A DNA stretch of 64,000 nucleotides. Origin: Flavobacterium sp. SUN046 (GTDB taxonomy: Bacteria > Bacteroidota > Bacteroidia > Flavobacteriales > Flavobacteriaceae). A model generated the notes under the pieces. It was not told the origin of the DNA, ran no database searches, and saw nothing but the letters and a program-made list of their open reading frames with translations. A program made the translations under genes and the position numbers. The stretch covers positions 124,001 to 188,000 of the forward strand of contig NZ_JAPQNT010000002.1 in NCBI RefSeq assembly GCF_028867965.1, in the 5' to 3' direction. Positions 42,663 through 53,953 of the stretch are shown in pieces; the first letter of the stretch is position 1; each line of letters starts with the position of its first letter.

Positions 42663-45104
42663 ATGCATTTCATTGAAGTAATTTTGCCACTTTCATTACC
42701 AAAAACGTTCACTTACAGCGTTTCGGAAGCCGAGTATAATTACATTAAAATTGGTATGCGAGTTGCCGTTCCGTTTGGAAAAAGCAGAATTTATACCGCT
42801 TTAGTTACCGAAACACATCAAAATCCGCCAACATTATACAAAGCGAAAGAAATTCATCAAATTTTAGATGAAAAACCTATTGTAAACGAACTTCAAATTC
42901 AACATTGGAATTGGATTGCGTCGTATTATATGTGCAATATTGGCGATGTGTATCGTGGCGCAATGCCATCGGCGTTTATATTAGAAAGTGAAACTATTAT
43001 TTCTCAGGAGAAAGATAATTTTATAAATGAGGCTGAATTATCTGATGATGAATTTCTAATTTACGAAGCTTTACAACATCAAAGTTCATTGAAAGTTCAA
43101 GACATAATGGCAATTTTGAACAAGAAGAACATATTTCCAGTTGTTCAAAAGTTGTTGAATAAAAATGTGCTTTCGCTTCAAGAAGAAATTCAAGAAGAAT
43201 ACAAACCAAAATTAATTCGATACATTCGTTTACACGAAAATTATTCGTCGGATGAAAGTTTGATAACTTTATTGGATTCGCTAAAAGGAGCCAAGCAGAA
43301 AGAAGTTTTAATGCACTATTTTCAACTGAATGCTCAAGATAAAAAACCTATTTCAGTAAAGCAACTTTCTGAAAAGTCAACATCTTCAACTATTAAAACA
43401 TTAGTTGATAAAAATATTTTCGAAGAATATTACATTCAAGAAGACCGAGTAAATTTTGATAAAAATAAAATTGATACGAATTTAGTTTTAAGTGAAGCGC
43501 AAAATTTAGCATTTGAAGAAATTAAAACCAGTTTTGAAACCAAAGAAGTGTCGTTGCTTCACGGAGTAACTTCATCTGGAAAAACTGAAATTTACACCAA
43601 ATTAATTGAAGAATATATTGCTCAAGGCAAACAAGTTTTATATTTACTACCCGAAATTGCTTTAACAACACAGTTGGTTTCAAGATTAACAGCGCATTTT
43701 GGAAATGAAGTCGCAGTTTTTCATTCAAAATATTCTAATAATGAACGCGTTGAGGTTTGGAATCAGGTTTTAGGAAATTCTGAAAAAGCCAAAATTGTGA
43801 TAGGAGCGAGGTCGGCTTTATTTTTACCTTTTTCAAATTTAGGATTAATAATTATTGACGAAGAACACGAACAAACCTTTAAGCAGCAAGATCCAGCACC
43901 AAGATATCATGCTCGTGATGCTGCAATTGTTCTAGCAAATTCGCATAAATCAAAAGTTTTATTGGGTTCGGCCACACCAAGTATTGAAACTTATTATAAT
44001 GCGCAATCAGGAAAATTCGGAATGATTTCTATTTCAGAACGTTTCGGAAAAGCACCTTTGCCCGAAGTAGAATTGGTTGATTTGAAAGAAAGTTATTTCA
44101 AAAAACGAATGAAAGGGCATTTCAGTTTAACTTTAATTGAAGCAATTACAGAAGCTTTGAGTTTGGGCGAACAAATCATTTTATTCCAAAATCGTCGTGG
44201 TTTTTCACCAGTCTTGGAGTGTATGACTTGTGGACATATTCCGCAATGTACGAGCTGTAATGTGAGTTTGACCTATCATAAATTTAAAAATCAATTGCGT
44301 TGCCATTATTGTGGTTATTCGATTGCAAAACCAACTAATTGTCATGCTTGTTCAAGTGTAGATATTTCTGCTAAAGGTTTTGGAACAGAGCAAATTGAAT
44401 TGGAATTGGCAGCGTTATTTCCGACAAAAAATATCAAACGAATGGATCAAGATACCACTCGTGGAAAATACAGTTTTGAAAAATTAATTGATAGTTTTAA
44501 AAATAGAGAAATTGATATTTTAGTTGGAACCCAAATGTTGGCTAAAGGTTTGGATTTTGATAATGTTTCTTTAGTCGGAATTATGAATGCCGACACAATG
44601 TTATATCATCCAGATTTTAGAGCTTTTGAACGCAGTTTCCAAATGATTACACAGGTTGCTGGTCGTGCAGGACGATCTGATAAACGCGGAAAAGTAATTA
44701 TTCAAACCTATAATGTTAATCACAATATCATTCAGCAAGTTACGCACAATAATTATGAAGCAATGTACAAAGAACAATTGTATGAGCGTAAAATTTACTT
44801 TTATCCACCGTTTTTTCGTTTAATAAAATTAACGTTAAAACATCGTGATTTTGATAAATTAAAAGAAGGTTCGATGTGGCTGTATCAAGTTATGCAACAG
44901 CATTTGCAAATGCCAGTTTTGGGCCCGGAAGAACCTGGAATTAATCGTATTCGCAATGAATATATTCGTACGATTATGGTTAAAATTCCCCAGAATACGT
45001 CAATTCCGAACACAAAAAAAACTATCCAGAAAATCCTGAATAGTTTTGAAGCTATTTCGCAATACCGAGCTATAAAAGTTACGGCAAATGTTGATTTTTA
45101 TTAA
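42663..45104 (+). CDS. priA: Primosomal replication-restart helicase PriA
   Basis: PriA reloads the replisome at stalled forks. The 813-aa protein starts with the 3' DNA-binding domain (FIEVILPLSLPKTFTYSV). It has Walker A LLHGVTSSGKTEIYTKLIEEYI near residue 300, DEEH box IIIDEEHEQTFKQ, and GSATPSIET. The zinc region at about 520-570 has eight cysteines (CMTCGHIPQCTSC and CHYCGYSI, CHACSS). Helicase motifs GTEQIELEL, GTQMLAKGLDF and QVAGRAGR follow. The length is normal. Its stop shares TTAA with the convergent LytTR gene. Confidence 0.96.
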   Translation: MHFIEVILPLSLPKTFTYSVSEAEYNYIKIGMRVAVPFGKSRIYTALVTETHQNPPTLYKAKEIHQILDEKPIVNELQIQHWNWIASYYMCNIGDVYRGAMPSAFILESETIISQEKDNFINEAELSDDEFLIYEALQHQSSLKVQDIMAILNKKNIFPVVQKLLNKNVLSLQEEIQEEYKPKLIRYIRLHENYSSDESLITLLDSLKGAKQKEVLMHYFQLNAQDKKPISVKQLSEKSTSSTIKTLVDKNIFEEYYIQEDRVNFDKNKIDTNLVLSEAQNLAFEEIKTSFETKEVSLLHGVTSSGKTEIYTKLIEEYIAQGKQVLYLLPEIALTTQLVSRLTAHFGNEVAVFHSKYSNNERVEVWNQVLGNSEKAKIVIGARSALFLPFSNLGLIIIDEEHEQTFKQQDPAPRYHARDAAIVLANSHKSKVLLGSATPSIETYYNAQSGKFGMISISERFGKAPLPEVELVDLKESYFKKRMKGHFSLTLIEAITEALSLGEQIILFQNRRGFSPVLECMTCGHIPQCTSCNVSLTYHKFKNQLRCHYCGYSIAKPTNCHACSSVDISAKGFGTEQIELELAALFPTKNIKRMDQDTTRGKYSFEKLIDSFKNREIDILVGTQMLAKGLDFDNVSLVGIMNADTMLYHPDFRAFERSFQMITQVAGRAGRSDKRGKVIIQTYNVNHNIIQQVTHNNYEAMYKEQLYERKIYFYPPFFRLIKLTLKHRDFDKLKEGSMWLYQVMQQHLQMPVLGPEEPGINRIRNEYIRTIMVKIPQNTSIPNTKKTIQKILNSFEAISQYRAIKVTANVDFY

Positions 45105-45796
45105 GCAATAGCTAATGCTCTAATTAAATCTTCTTTCTTATTACGACTTAATGGAATTTTAGTTACACCAATTTCGGCAAACTTACTATTAAATCGTTCT
45201 ACTTTGTCAATATTAATAATGTACGATTTGTGAACTCTAATGAATTTTTCTTTAGACAAGTCTTTTTCAAACGATTTCATTGTTGAAAGAACAAGATTAG
45301 TATCTTCTTCAGTAACAACTTTCACATAATCACCATAGGCTTCAATCCATTTAATTTTATTTGTAAAAACTTTTAATTTTTTCAAATTACTTTTAATGAA
45401 AATATGTTCTCCTTCTTCTTCATAATTTTCACGTTTCATCATGTGAAAATCTAAAGCTCTTTTTACAGACGCGTTAAAACGCTCCAGTACAATAGGTTTT
45501 TGTAGGTAATCTGTTGCGTCATAATCAAATGCTTTTAATGCATATTCTGCTTTGGAGGTAATGAATATAACTTGAGGTTTAACTTTTAAACCATCAATAA
45601 AATCAAAACCACTTATTACAGGCATTTCAACATCAAGGAAAATAAGATCAACAGAATGAACTGTCATGCAATTTTTTGCTTCAATTGCATTAGAAAAATC
45701 ACCCACTAATTGTAGATTAGGATGATTATTTACTAACTTTGCAATGACCATCCTCTGAAGAGAACTGTCATCAACGACTACACAATTTAATTTCAT
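45101..45796 (-). CDS. LytTR-family response regulator
   Basis: The 231-aa protein has a receiver domain with phospho-acceptor Asp in LIFLDVEMPVISGFDF near residue 55 and Lys near 103 in YLQKPI. The C-terminal LytTR DNA-binding domain is at about 130-231 (FIKSNLKKLKVFTNKIKWIEAYGDYVKVV). Such regulators bind direct repeats of about 9 bp after phosphorylation. No histidine kinase gene is adjacent, so it is an orphan here. It is convergent with priA and its start region faces the ribosomal operon. Confidence 0.93.
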   Translation of the reverse strand: MKLNCVVVDDSSLQRMVIAKLVNNHPNLQLVGDFSNAIEAKNCMTVHSVDLIFLDVEMPVISGFDFIDGLKVKPQVIFITSKAEYALKAFDYDATDYLQKPIVLERFNASVKRALDFHMMKRENYEEEGEHIFIKSNLKKLKVFTNKIKWIEAYGDYVKVVTEEDTNLVLSTMKSFEKDLSKEKFIRVHKSYIINIDKVERFNSKFAEIGVTKIPLSRNKKEDLIRALAIA

Positions 45797-45825
45797 AATT
45801 CAGCGTTATTATAGATTTGGTGATA

Positions 45826-45833
45826 CAAATATA
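45826..45833 (-). promoter_or_regulatory. Putative -7 element (TATATTTG) for the LytTR gene
   Basis: Minus-strand TATATTTG lies 29 bases before the ATG at 45796. No TTG occurs at the standard distance. Confidence 0.45.
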
Positions 45834-45944
45834 AAACAATAATTGAATAAAAATAACTTTTATCGATTTTTTTTGCCTTTAAGCAGTGTTTTTTTGCATT
45901 TAGCCGATATTCTGCTGTTAGCATCTATAATTAATTGATTGTAT

Positions 45945-45974
45945 TTGTATACTAAAAAAATAATCTTACCTTTG
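45945..45974 (+). promoter_or_regulatory. Promoter of the rpsF operon (TTG-N19-TACCTTTG)
   Basis: TTG (45945-45947) and TACCTTTG (45967-45974) are exactly 19 bases apart, a full match to the flavobacterial consensus. The leader to the rpsF ATG is only about 28-30 bases. Confidence 0.85.
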
Positions 45975-46007
45975 CACCCAATTTTATATAATTAAAACAT
46001 ATTTATT

Positions 46008-46349
46008 ATGAATCATTACGAAACTGTTTTCATCTTAAATCCCGTTTTATCTGAAGTTCAGGTAAAGGAAACAGTAAGCAAATTTGAAGATTTTCTTACA
46101 AGTAGAGGAGCAAAGATGGTATCAAAAGAGGATTGGGGCTTAAAAAAATTAGCTTACGAAATCCAAAACAAAAAAAGTGGTTTTTACCATTTGTTTGAAT
46201 TCCAAGTAGCTCCAGAAGTATTAATTGCTTTTGAAACTGAATTTAGACGTGACGAAAGAGTTATGCGTTTCTTGACTGTAAGTTTAGATAAACACGCTAT
46301 ATCTTGGGCAGAAAGAAGAAGAGAAAAACTTAAAGTAGCAAAAGCTTAA
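46008..46349 (+). CDS. rpsF: 30S ribosomal protein S6
   Basis: S6 forms a heterodimer with S18 on the 30S platform. The 113-aa protein begins [16 protein letters not shown] and contains [29 protein letters not shown] and [13 protein letters not shown], all family features. The gene is first in rpsF-rpsR-rplI and is led by a consensus promoter. The short leader leaves little room for the S6:S18-binding leader structure known from some other bacteria. The rpsR start follows the stop by two bases. Confidence 0.97.
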   Translation: MNHYETVFILNPVLSEVQVKETVSKFEDFLTSRGAKMVSKEDWGLKKLAYEIQNKKSGFYHLFEFQVAPEVLIAFETEFRRDERVMRFLTVSLDKHAISWAERRREKLKVAKA

Positions 46350-46351
46350 TT

Positions 46352-46648
46352 ATGGCAACATTACAACAATCAGCTTCAGGAAAAAAAGACGGAGATATTA
46401 GATATTTAACGCCTTTGAACATCGAAACCAACAAAACTAAAAAGTATTGTCGTTTCAAAAAATCTGGAATCAAATATATTGATTATAAAGATGGAGATTT
46501 CTTATTGAAATTCGTTAACGAGCAAGGTAAAATTTTACCAAGACGTTTAACAGGAACTTCATTGAAATTCCAAAGAAAAGTGTCAGTTGCTGTTAAAAGA
46601 GCGCGTCACTTAGCTTTAATGCCATACGTGGCCGATTTATTAAAATAA
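46352..46648 (+). CDS. rpsR: 30S ribosomal protein S18
   Basis: The 98-aa protein has the S18 core [61 protein letters not shown]. The N-terminal 25 residues ([26 protein letters not shown]) are longer than the E. coli version (75 aa), as is usual in Bacteroidota. The start is ATG two bases after the rpsF stop. C31 alone replaces the zinc cysteines found in some S18 forms, so this is the zinc-independent type. Confidence 0.96.
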   Translation: MATLQQSASGKKDGDIRYLTPLNIETNKTKKYCRFKKSGIKYIDYKDGDFLLKFVNEQGKILPRRLTGTSLKFQRKVSVAVKRARHLALMPYVADLLK

Positions 46649-46660
46649 TTTAAAAACTCA

Positions 46661-46714
46661 GTTGTTGGTTTCTGCTAATAAACGGAACCTAACTTCTATA
46701 ATAAGGACAACAAC
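46661..46714 (+). promoter_or_regulatory. Structured leader before rplI with an AAGGA motif
   Basis: GTTGTT (46661-46666) can pair with AACAAC (46709-46714), and GGTTTC (46667-46672) with GGAACC (46684-46689, with one G-U). AAGGA at 46703-46707 lies 7 bases before the ATG and resembles a Shine-Dalgarno, which is rare in this phylum. The outer stem ends directly at the start codon. A role in L9 control is inference. Confidence 0.4.
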
Positions 46715-47155
46715 ATGGAACTTATATTAAAACAAGACGTTCAAAACGTAGGATTTAAAGATGATATCGTATCAGTAAAAGCTGGTTACGGTCGTAATTT
46801 CTTAATTCCACAAGGATTTGCTCAATTGGCTACACCTTCTGCAAAGAAAGTATTGGCTGAAAACTTAAAGCAAAAAGCGCACAAAGAAGCTAAAGTTGTT
46901 GCTGATGCTACTAAAATTGCTGATGCATTGAAAGCTCTTGAAATTAAAATTACATCTAAAGCAGGTGGCGAAAAATTATTTGGTTCAGTAACCAATATTG
47001 ATATCGCTGCAGCATTAGAGAAAGCAGGACAATCTATTGATAGAAAATTTATCACTAGTGGTGTTGTAAAAAGAACTGGTAAATATACTGCATCTGTAAG
47101 ATTACACAGAGATGTAGTTGTAGAATTGCCTTATGAAATTTTAGCTGAAGTTTAA
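46715..47155 (+). CDS. rplI: 50S ribosomal protein L9
   Basis: The 146-aa protein begins MELILKQDVQNVGFKDDIVSVKAGYGRNFLIPQGFA, the L9 N-terminal domain with the GYGRNFLIP signature. A long connecting helix (about residues 40-75) leads to the C-terminal domain with AGGEKLFGSVTNIDIAAAL and GVVKRTGKYTASVRLHRDV. Its start is preceded by an AAGGA motif at 46703-46707. It ends the operon and is followed by a terminator. Confidence 0.97.
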   Translation: MELILKQDVQNVGFKDDIVSVKAGYGRNFLIPQGFAQLATPSAKKVLAENLKQKAHKEAKVVADATKIADALKALEIKITSKAGGEKLFGSVTNIDIAAALEKAGQSIDRKFITSGVVKRTGKYTASVRLHRDVVVELPYEILAEV

Positions 47156-47177
47156 TATTTGGCTATTTTTAATATTG

Positions 47178-47206
47178 AATCCCGATGTAAGTCGGGATTT
47201 TTTTAT
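47178..47206 (+). terminator. Intrinsic terminator after rplI
   Basis: AATCCCGA (47178-47185) pairs with TCGGGATT (47192-47199) around TGTAAG, then T residues follow. It shares the ATCCCGA core with other terminators in the window. Confidence 0.85.
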
Positions 47207-47336
47207 TTTGCCACAAAGACGCAAAGTCACAAAGTTTTTTTAGATTAAACTCTATAAACTTTGTTTTCTTAGTTCTTTGTGGAAAAACAGAAATTGTATA
47301 ATTTATAACTTAGTGATTTTGTGTCTTTATGGCAAA
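47207..47336. repeat. Inverted pair of CTTTGTGGCAAA-type repeats
   Basis: The first copy (47207-47234) begins TTTGCCACAAAGACGCAAAG. The second (47307-47336) is its inverse, with 25 of 29 positions matching. A third partial unit lies at 47258-47282. The family also occurs at 27751-27778 and 41204-41230. Confidence 0.8.
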
Positions 47337-47341
47337 TAATT

Positions 47342-47815
47342 ATGAAATACAAAAGACTAACCAAAGAACAATTTGAAGCATTGCATCAAGAGTTTGCTAC
47401 ATTTTTAGCTTCACAATCTATTGATAAAAAAGAATGGGACGAAATTAAAGCCAATAAACCTGAAGTAGCCGAACAGGAATTAGATGTTTTTTCTGATTTA
47501 ATTTGGGAAGGCGTTTTGACTAATGCACAATTTTTAGAACATTTTTCTAAAAATCATATTTTCTTATTTCATTGTCAAAAAGAATTTATTCAATCCATGG
47601 TTATAAAATCATTAGTAACCGACGTTGATTTTATGACTACTGAAGGATTGCAATGGTTGACCGAAAATTTGTTCACACCAACAGTTGAAATTCATGTTGG
47701 CAGAAAAGATTACGAGAAAGAAAGAAACGAAGCAATTTTTGATTTAATTTCACAAGGAACAATTTTAAGTGACGGACAATTGTATATTCAAGTGAACACA
47801 ATTATTCAAGGGTAA
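47342..47815 (+). CDS. DUF6495-like protein
   Basis: The ATG at 47342 (MKYKRLTKEQFEALHQEF) gives 157 aa; an earlier ATG at 47321 lies in the repeat and is rejected. The protein is soluble and acidic, and has WDEIKANKPEVAEQELDVFSDLIWEGVL, HIFLFHCQKEFIQSMVIKSL and RKDYEKERNEAIFDLISQG. I recall this as a DUF6495 family from flavobacteria. Function unknown. A repeat-bearing spacer of 253 bases separates it from ligA. Confidence 0.78.
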   Translation: MKYKRLTKEQFEALHQEFATFLASQSIDKKEWDEIKANKPEVAEQELDVFSDLIWEGVLTNAQFLEHFSKNHIFLFHCQKEFIQSMVIKSLVTDVDFMTTEGLQWLTENLFTPTVEIHVGRKDYEKERNEAIFDLISQGTILSDGQLYIQVNTIIQG

Positions 47816-47840
47816 TTAAAAGTTACTAGAATTATTTTAA

Positions 47841-47974
47841 ACGAATTACACTAATTGTCAAGAATTTAACATAGTCATTTACACTAATAGAATCTAATAA
47901 ATCATATTTTAATTTGTGTAATTTAATTTTAAAAAATCTAATTTGTGCAAATTAGTGCAATTCGTGTGAAAATC
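47841..47974. repeat. Inverted repeat pair before ligA
   Basis: A 38-base element at 47937-47974 is the reverse complement of 35268-35305 (35 of 38 identical). A more diverged related unit in the opposite orientation lies at 47841-47870. The spacer of 253 bases holds no gene. Confidence 0.8.
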
Positions 47975-48041
47975 TTTATTTATTTTTTAAATAGAACTTG
48001 CATTAGATTATTAAAATAAATTGGCTATTTTAGTACGCTAA

Positions 48042-50739
<2,698 letters not shown>

Positions 50740-50740
50740 A

Positions 50741-51436
50741 ATGACAAAGAATTACAGTACTATTGCAGCAAAAAAAGAATTAAGTATTTCTTTTGCTTTA
50801 TCAGTTGTTTTTTTTCTGGTTTCATTTATTGAAATTTTTGCAGAATATAAGATGAATTTTAGACTTCAATGGATAACTAAGCCATTTTTGATTCCGATAC
50901 TAGCAACACTTTATTTAATAACTTCTAATAGTAAATCACAACTGTATTTAATTGCACTATTATTCAACTGGCTAGCAAACATATTTTTTATTTCGGTTGA
51001 ATTTAAGTTTTTGTTTATAGCATCAGCTTGTTTTTTAATTTTTAGATTATTGATTGTTGTTAAAATTTTTAAAGACGAAAAATCTTTAGGTATTTTTCCT
51101 ATAATTTTAGGAGCTATACCTTTTTTGTTTCTTTTTTTAAGTTTGATAAATTTGGTATACAAAAATATAAATGGTGTTGAATTATATCTAGTAATTTGTC
51201 AGACAATATTAATGACTTTATTTGGTGGTTTTTCATTGGCAAATTTCATCATTAAAAACACTTTGCCAAGTAAATTTTTACTAATAAGTTCTCTGTTTTT
51301 CGGAATAAATTTATTTGTTTTAGGAGTTAAGTACTACTACATCGATTTTACATTTTTGAAACCAATTGCAATGACTTTTTTTATTTTAGGTCACTTTGTG
51401 TTTTATAAATTTTTGGTTTTAAATGAAAATAAATAA
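50741..51436 (+). CDS. YhhN/TMEM86-like membrane protein 2
   Basis: The 231-aa protein starts one base after the previous gene ends. It has about eight membrane spans, with SFIEIFAEYKMNFRLQWITKPFLIPILATLYLITSNSKSQ near residues 25-65. The third gene shows the same plan (INAIIEVFAEFYSNKFLIYLTKPLIPFLLMVLY). A motif VICQTILMTLFGGFSLANFII is shared with the third gene as VFHNLMAAVLGGVAISNY. This supports tandem duplication. The catalytic role is unproven. Confidence 0.72.
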   Translation: MTKNYSTIAAKKELSISFALSVVFFLVSFIEIFAEYKMNFRLQWITKPFLIPILATLYLITSNSKSQLYLIALLFNWLANIFFISVEFKFLFIASACFLIFRLLIVVKIFKDEKSLGIFPIILGAIPFLFLFLSLINLVYKNINGVELYLVICQTILMTLFGGFSLANFIIKNTLPSKFLLISSLFFGINLFVLGVKYYYIDFTFLKPIAMTFFILGHFVFYKFLVLNENK

Positions 51437-51491
51437 ATATTTTAACACAAACAGTATGTAATTTGTATTTATTTTTCATTAAATTTATATA

Positions 51492-52181
51492 ATGAAAATT
51501 AGAGATCAATATAATTTTGGAAAAATAATTGTTGTTATTTATTTTATAAATGCAATAATTGAAGTTTTTGCAGAGTTTTATTCCAATAAGTTTTTAATTT
51601 ATCTAACCAAACCATTGATTCCTTTTTTATTAATGGTTTTGTATTTTTGTTATTCTTCTAAAAAGCAAATCTTATTTTTTATAATCTTATTTTTTTCTTT
51701 AATAACAAATTTATTGTTTATTCCCAGTAATGAAAAATGTTTGTTTTACGGAGTTATAAGTTTTACATTTCACAGAATATTTTTACTTATTTTAATTTTT
51801 AAAATTGTAAAAATCAAAGATTACGTTCCTTTTTTTCTGTCTACTTTACCACTTCTTTTTATCTTTTTTTATTTGTTTGCCGCTTCTGATGTCCCTAAAA
51901 ACTCTTATTATCTAATAGTATTTCATAATTTAATGGCAGCTGTGCTTGGTGGAGTCGCAATTTCAAATTACACAATGAACGATGACAAGCAAAATTCACT
52001 CTTACTAATAAGTGTTTTACTGTTTTTAGGCTTGCAGTTGGTTGTTTATATTGAAAAATATTATTTAACTGAATTGCATTCTCAATATTTAAGACCTTTA
52101 GCAATGACGCTTAATATTCTTGCTTTTTTTGTTTTTTATAAATTTGTAATCGAATCTGAAAAAACTATCCAACAACAATAG
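51492..52181 (+). CDS. YhhN/TMEM86-like membrane protein 3
   Basis: The 229-aa protein has about eight membrane spans and is clearly related to the preceding gene (EVFAEF-TKPL and LRPLAMTLNILAFFVFYKFV versus LKPIAMTFFILGHFVFYKFL). The 55-base gap before it is larger than between genes 1 and 2. Its final 17 bases overlap the convergent metallophosphatase gene. The family includes lysoplasmalogenase; substrate and activity are not shown here. Confidence 0.72.
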   Translation: MKIRDQYNFGKIIVVIYFINAIIEVFAEFYSNKFLIYLTKPLIPFLLMVLYFCYSSKKQILFFIILFFSLITNLLFIPSNEKCLFYGVISFTFHRIFLLILIFKIVKIKDYVPFFLSTLPLLFIFFYLFAASDVPKNSYYLIVFHNLMAAVLGGVAISNYTMNDDKQNSLLLISVLLFLGLQLVVYIEKYYLTELHSQYLRPLAMTLNILAFFVFYKFVIESEKTIQQQ

Positions 52182-53079
52182 ATTTTCCGTTGCTAGCCAA
52201 ATCTTTATTTGGAGTTAAATAAAAATCAATTCTTCCTAAATTCAAGCCATAACAACCAACTTGATTGATTAGAACTTCTTTTCCGTCAAGATTTTTTTCA
52301 ATTACAGGTTTGTCTAAAAATGTGTGGGTGTGTCCACCGATAATTAAATCAATATCTTTAGTTTTCTTAGCTAAAATTAAATCACAAACTTTATTAGGAT
52401 CTTCTTTGTAATTGAATCCAATGTGTGATAAACAAATAACTAAATCGCATTTTTGCTCTTGTTTAAGAATTCTTGCCATATCTGTAGCCGATTCAATAGG
52501 ATCATTGTAAACAGTTTCTTTGCAATTCTTTTTATCAACCAATCCTTGCAGTTCAACACCAAGACCAAAAACTCCAATTTTTACTCCATCAACGTGAGTT
52601 ATTTTATAAGGTTTTACATGTCCGTCAAGAATAGTGTTTTTAAAACCATAATTAGAAACAAAATCAAAATTTGCATTGGGCATTTGTGCTAATAATCCAT
52701 CAATTCCATTATCAAAATCATGATTTCCTATAGTTACAATTTCGTAACCCATCATGTTCATTAGCTTAAATTCTAATTCGCCACCATAATAATTAAAATA
52801 AGGCGTGCCTTGAAAAATATCGCCAGCGTCTAATAAAAGCACATTTGGATTTTCTTTTCTAATTGAATCTATCAATGCAGCACGTCGGGCAACTCCACCC
52901 ATATTTGGATTTTTCGGGTGATTTGCAGGAAATGGATCAATGTAACTATGAACATCATTGGTATGAAGAATAGTAATATGTTTTACATTATCAGTTGTGA
53001 AACTACTCAGCGATAAGCCGGTTAAGCCTAAAAGTGCTGAACTTGCTGCTGTATTTTTTATAAATTCTCTTCTTTTCAT
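52165..53079 (-). CDS. Tat-exported metallophosphatase (5'-nucleotidase N-part)
   Basis: The 304-aa protein starts with a Tat-type signal (KRREFIKNTAASSALLGLTGLSL). It has the calcineurin-like metallophosphatase motifs ITILHTNDVHSYIDPF, VLLLDAGDIFQGT, TIGNHDFDNG and IIGGHTHTFLDKP, with the metal ligands in place. It matches the N-terminal half of UshA-type 5'-nucleotidases. It lacks the C-terminal substrate domain, which is encoded by the separate gene at 53126-53875 just upstream. The two total 553 aa, about the length of UshA. Confidence 0.88.
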   Translation of the reverse strand: MKRREFIKNTAASSALLGLTGLSLSSFTTDNVKHITILHTNDVHSYIDPFPANHPKNPNMGGVARRAALIDSIRKENPNVLLLDAGDIFQGTPYFNYYGGELEFKLMNMMGYEIVTIGNHDFDNGIDGLLAQMPNANFDFVSNYGFKNTILDGHVKPYKITHVDGVKIGVFGLGVELQGLVDKKNCKETVYNDPIESATDMARILKQEQKCDLVICLSHIGFNYKEDPNKVCDLILAKKTKDIDLIIGGHTHTFLDKPVIEKNLDGKEVLINQVGCYGLNLGRIDFYLTPNKDLASNGKSIVVG

Positions 53080-53125
53080 AATTTGGCTGCATTTATTTTA
53101 GTGTTTTTAACTAAAATTAGTTTAT

Positions 53126-53875
53126 TTATTCTTTTATAATTCTTAAATCAGAATTGATTTTTAAGGTGTCAACATCTTTAAAATAATCAATCATTAAATT
53201 GCGAAGTTTGTATTCAATATCGGTTCGGCTAACACCTTTTTTAAAGAAATTCATATTATCTCCACCATTCGATAAATAGTCAGAGGTTACTACATAGTAG
53301 ATTTTATCTAGTTCTAATGGTTTTCCTTGCACTTGAATATTCTTTACAGATAAATCTTTTGCAATGGTAAAAGTCATTCCCGAAAGCGGATGTGGTTTTT
53401 TTTCTGACACAATATAATTAGCAATTTCTAGAATTTGATCACCTTTTAAACCAACAATTACAGCACTGTTTTCAAACGGCATCACTTCATAAGCATTTCT
53501 TGCTGTAACATCGCCTTTTGGAATTATAGTTCGAATTCCGCCATGATTTAACAAACAAATATCGATTGATTTTTGTTCTCGTTTAAGAAAAATAGGATTG
53601 CTTTTTTCTAAAGTTATATCGGCTAAAAAACAACCAATATTGGTTTGCCATTCGCCTTTAGATTTGTCTAAGGTTTCAGGACAATATGCTAAAACTTCAC
53701 TTAAATCTTTATCAATATGCTCTCTAAAAGGCTTGATGTAATTTTCAATTTCAGTTACACTTGATTGTTTTTCTGTAATTGCAATTTTCTTTCCTTCAAT
53801 CTTAGTGACATAATACTTTTGACTCGAACAAGAAATTAAAAAGATAAATGTTAATAATAAAACAAAATGTTTCAT
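53126..53875 (-). CDS. 5'-nucleotidase C-terminal-domain lipoprotein
   Basis: From the ATG at 53875 the protein has 249 aa and a lipoprotein signal (MKHFVLLLTFIFLISC, cysteine at residue 16). The mature part matches the 5'-nucleotidase C-terminal domain: SIDICLLNHGGIRTIIPKGDVTARNAYEVMPFENSAVIVGLKG, then YVVTSDYLSNGGDNMNFF. It lacks the metallophosphatase domain. It is the upstream gene of a pair with the Tat-exported phosphatase 46 bases downstream. Confidence 0.88.
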   Translation of the reverse strand: MKHFVLLLTFIFLISCSSQKYYVTKIEGKKIAITEKQSSVTEIENYIKPFREHIDKDLSEVLAYCPETLDKSKGEWQTNIGCFLADITLEKSNPIFLKREQKSIDICLLNHGGIRTIIPKGDVTARNAYEVMPFENSAVIVGLKGDQILEIANYIVSEKKPHPLSGMTFTIAKDLSVKNIQVQGKPLELDKIYYVVTSDYLSNGGDNMNFFKKGVSRTDIEYKLRNLMIDYFKDVDTLKINSDLRIIKE

Positions 53876-53905
53876 TCCAACGTTATAGTTTTTTAGTTTT
53901 ACCAT

Positions 53906-53935
53906 TTGAAATACGACTAAATTTAATTAAATTTG
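53906..53935 (+). promoter_or_regulatory. Promoter (TTG-N19-TAAATTTG) for the DUF6913-dapA run
   Basis: TTG (53906-53908) and TAAATTTG (53928-53935) are exactly 19 bases apart, 18 bases before the ATG at 53954. It overlaps the divergent nucleotidase upstream region. Confidence 0.75.
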
Positions 53936-53953
53936 TAACCAAGTAAAAGTACT

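Noticed and set aside
45913..45925. GCTGTTAGCA near the rpsF promoter, like the cassette-border motif
   Set aside because: None of the other conserved blocks of the 62-bp repeat is present around it, so this is probably chance.
47321..47341. Upstream ATG of the DUF6495 gene
   Set aside because: It lies in the repeat at 47307-47336; the ATG at 47342 gives the family start MKYKRLT.
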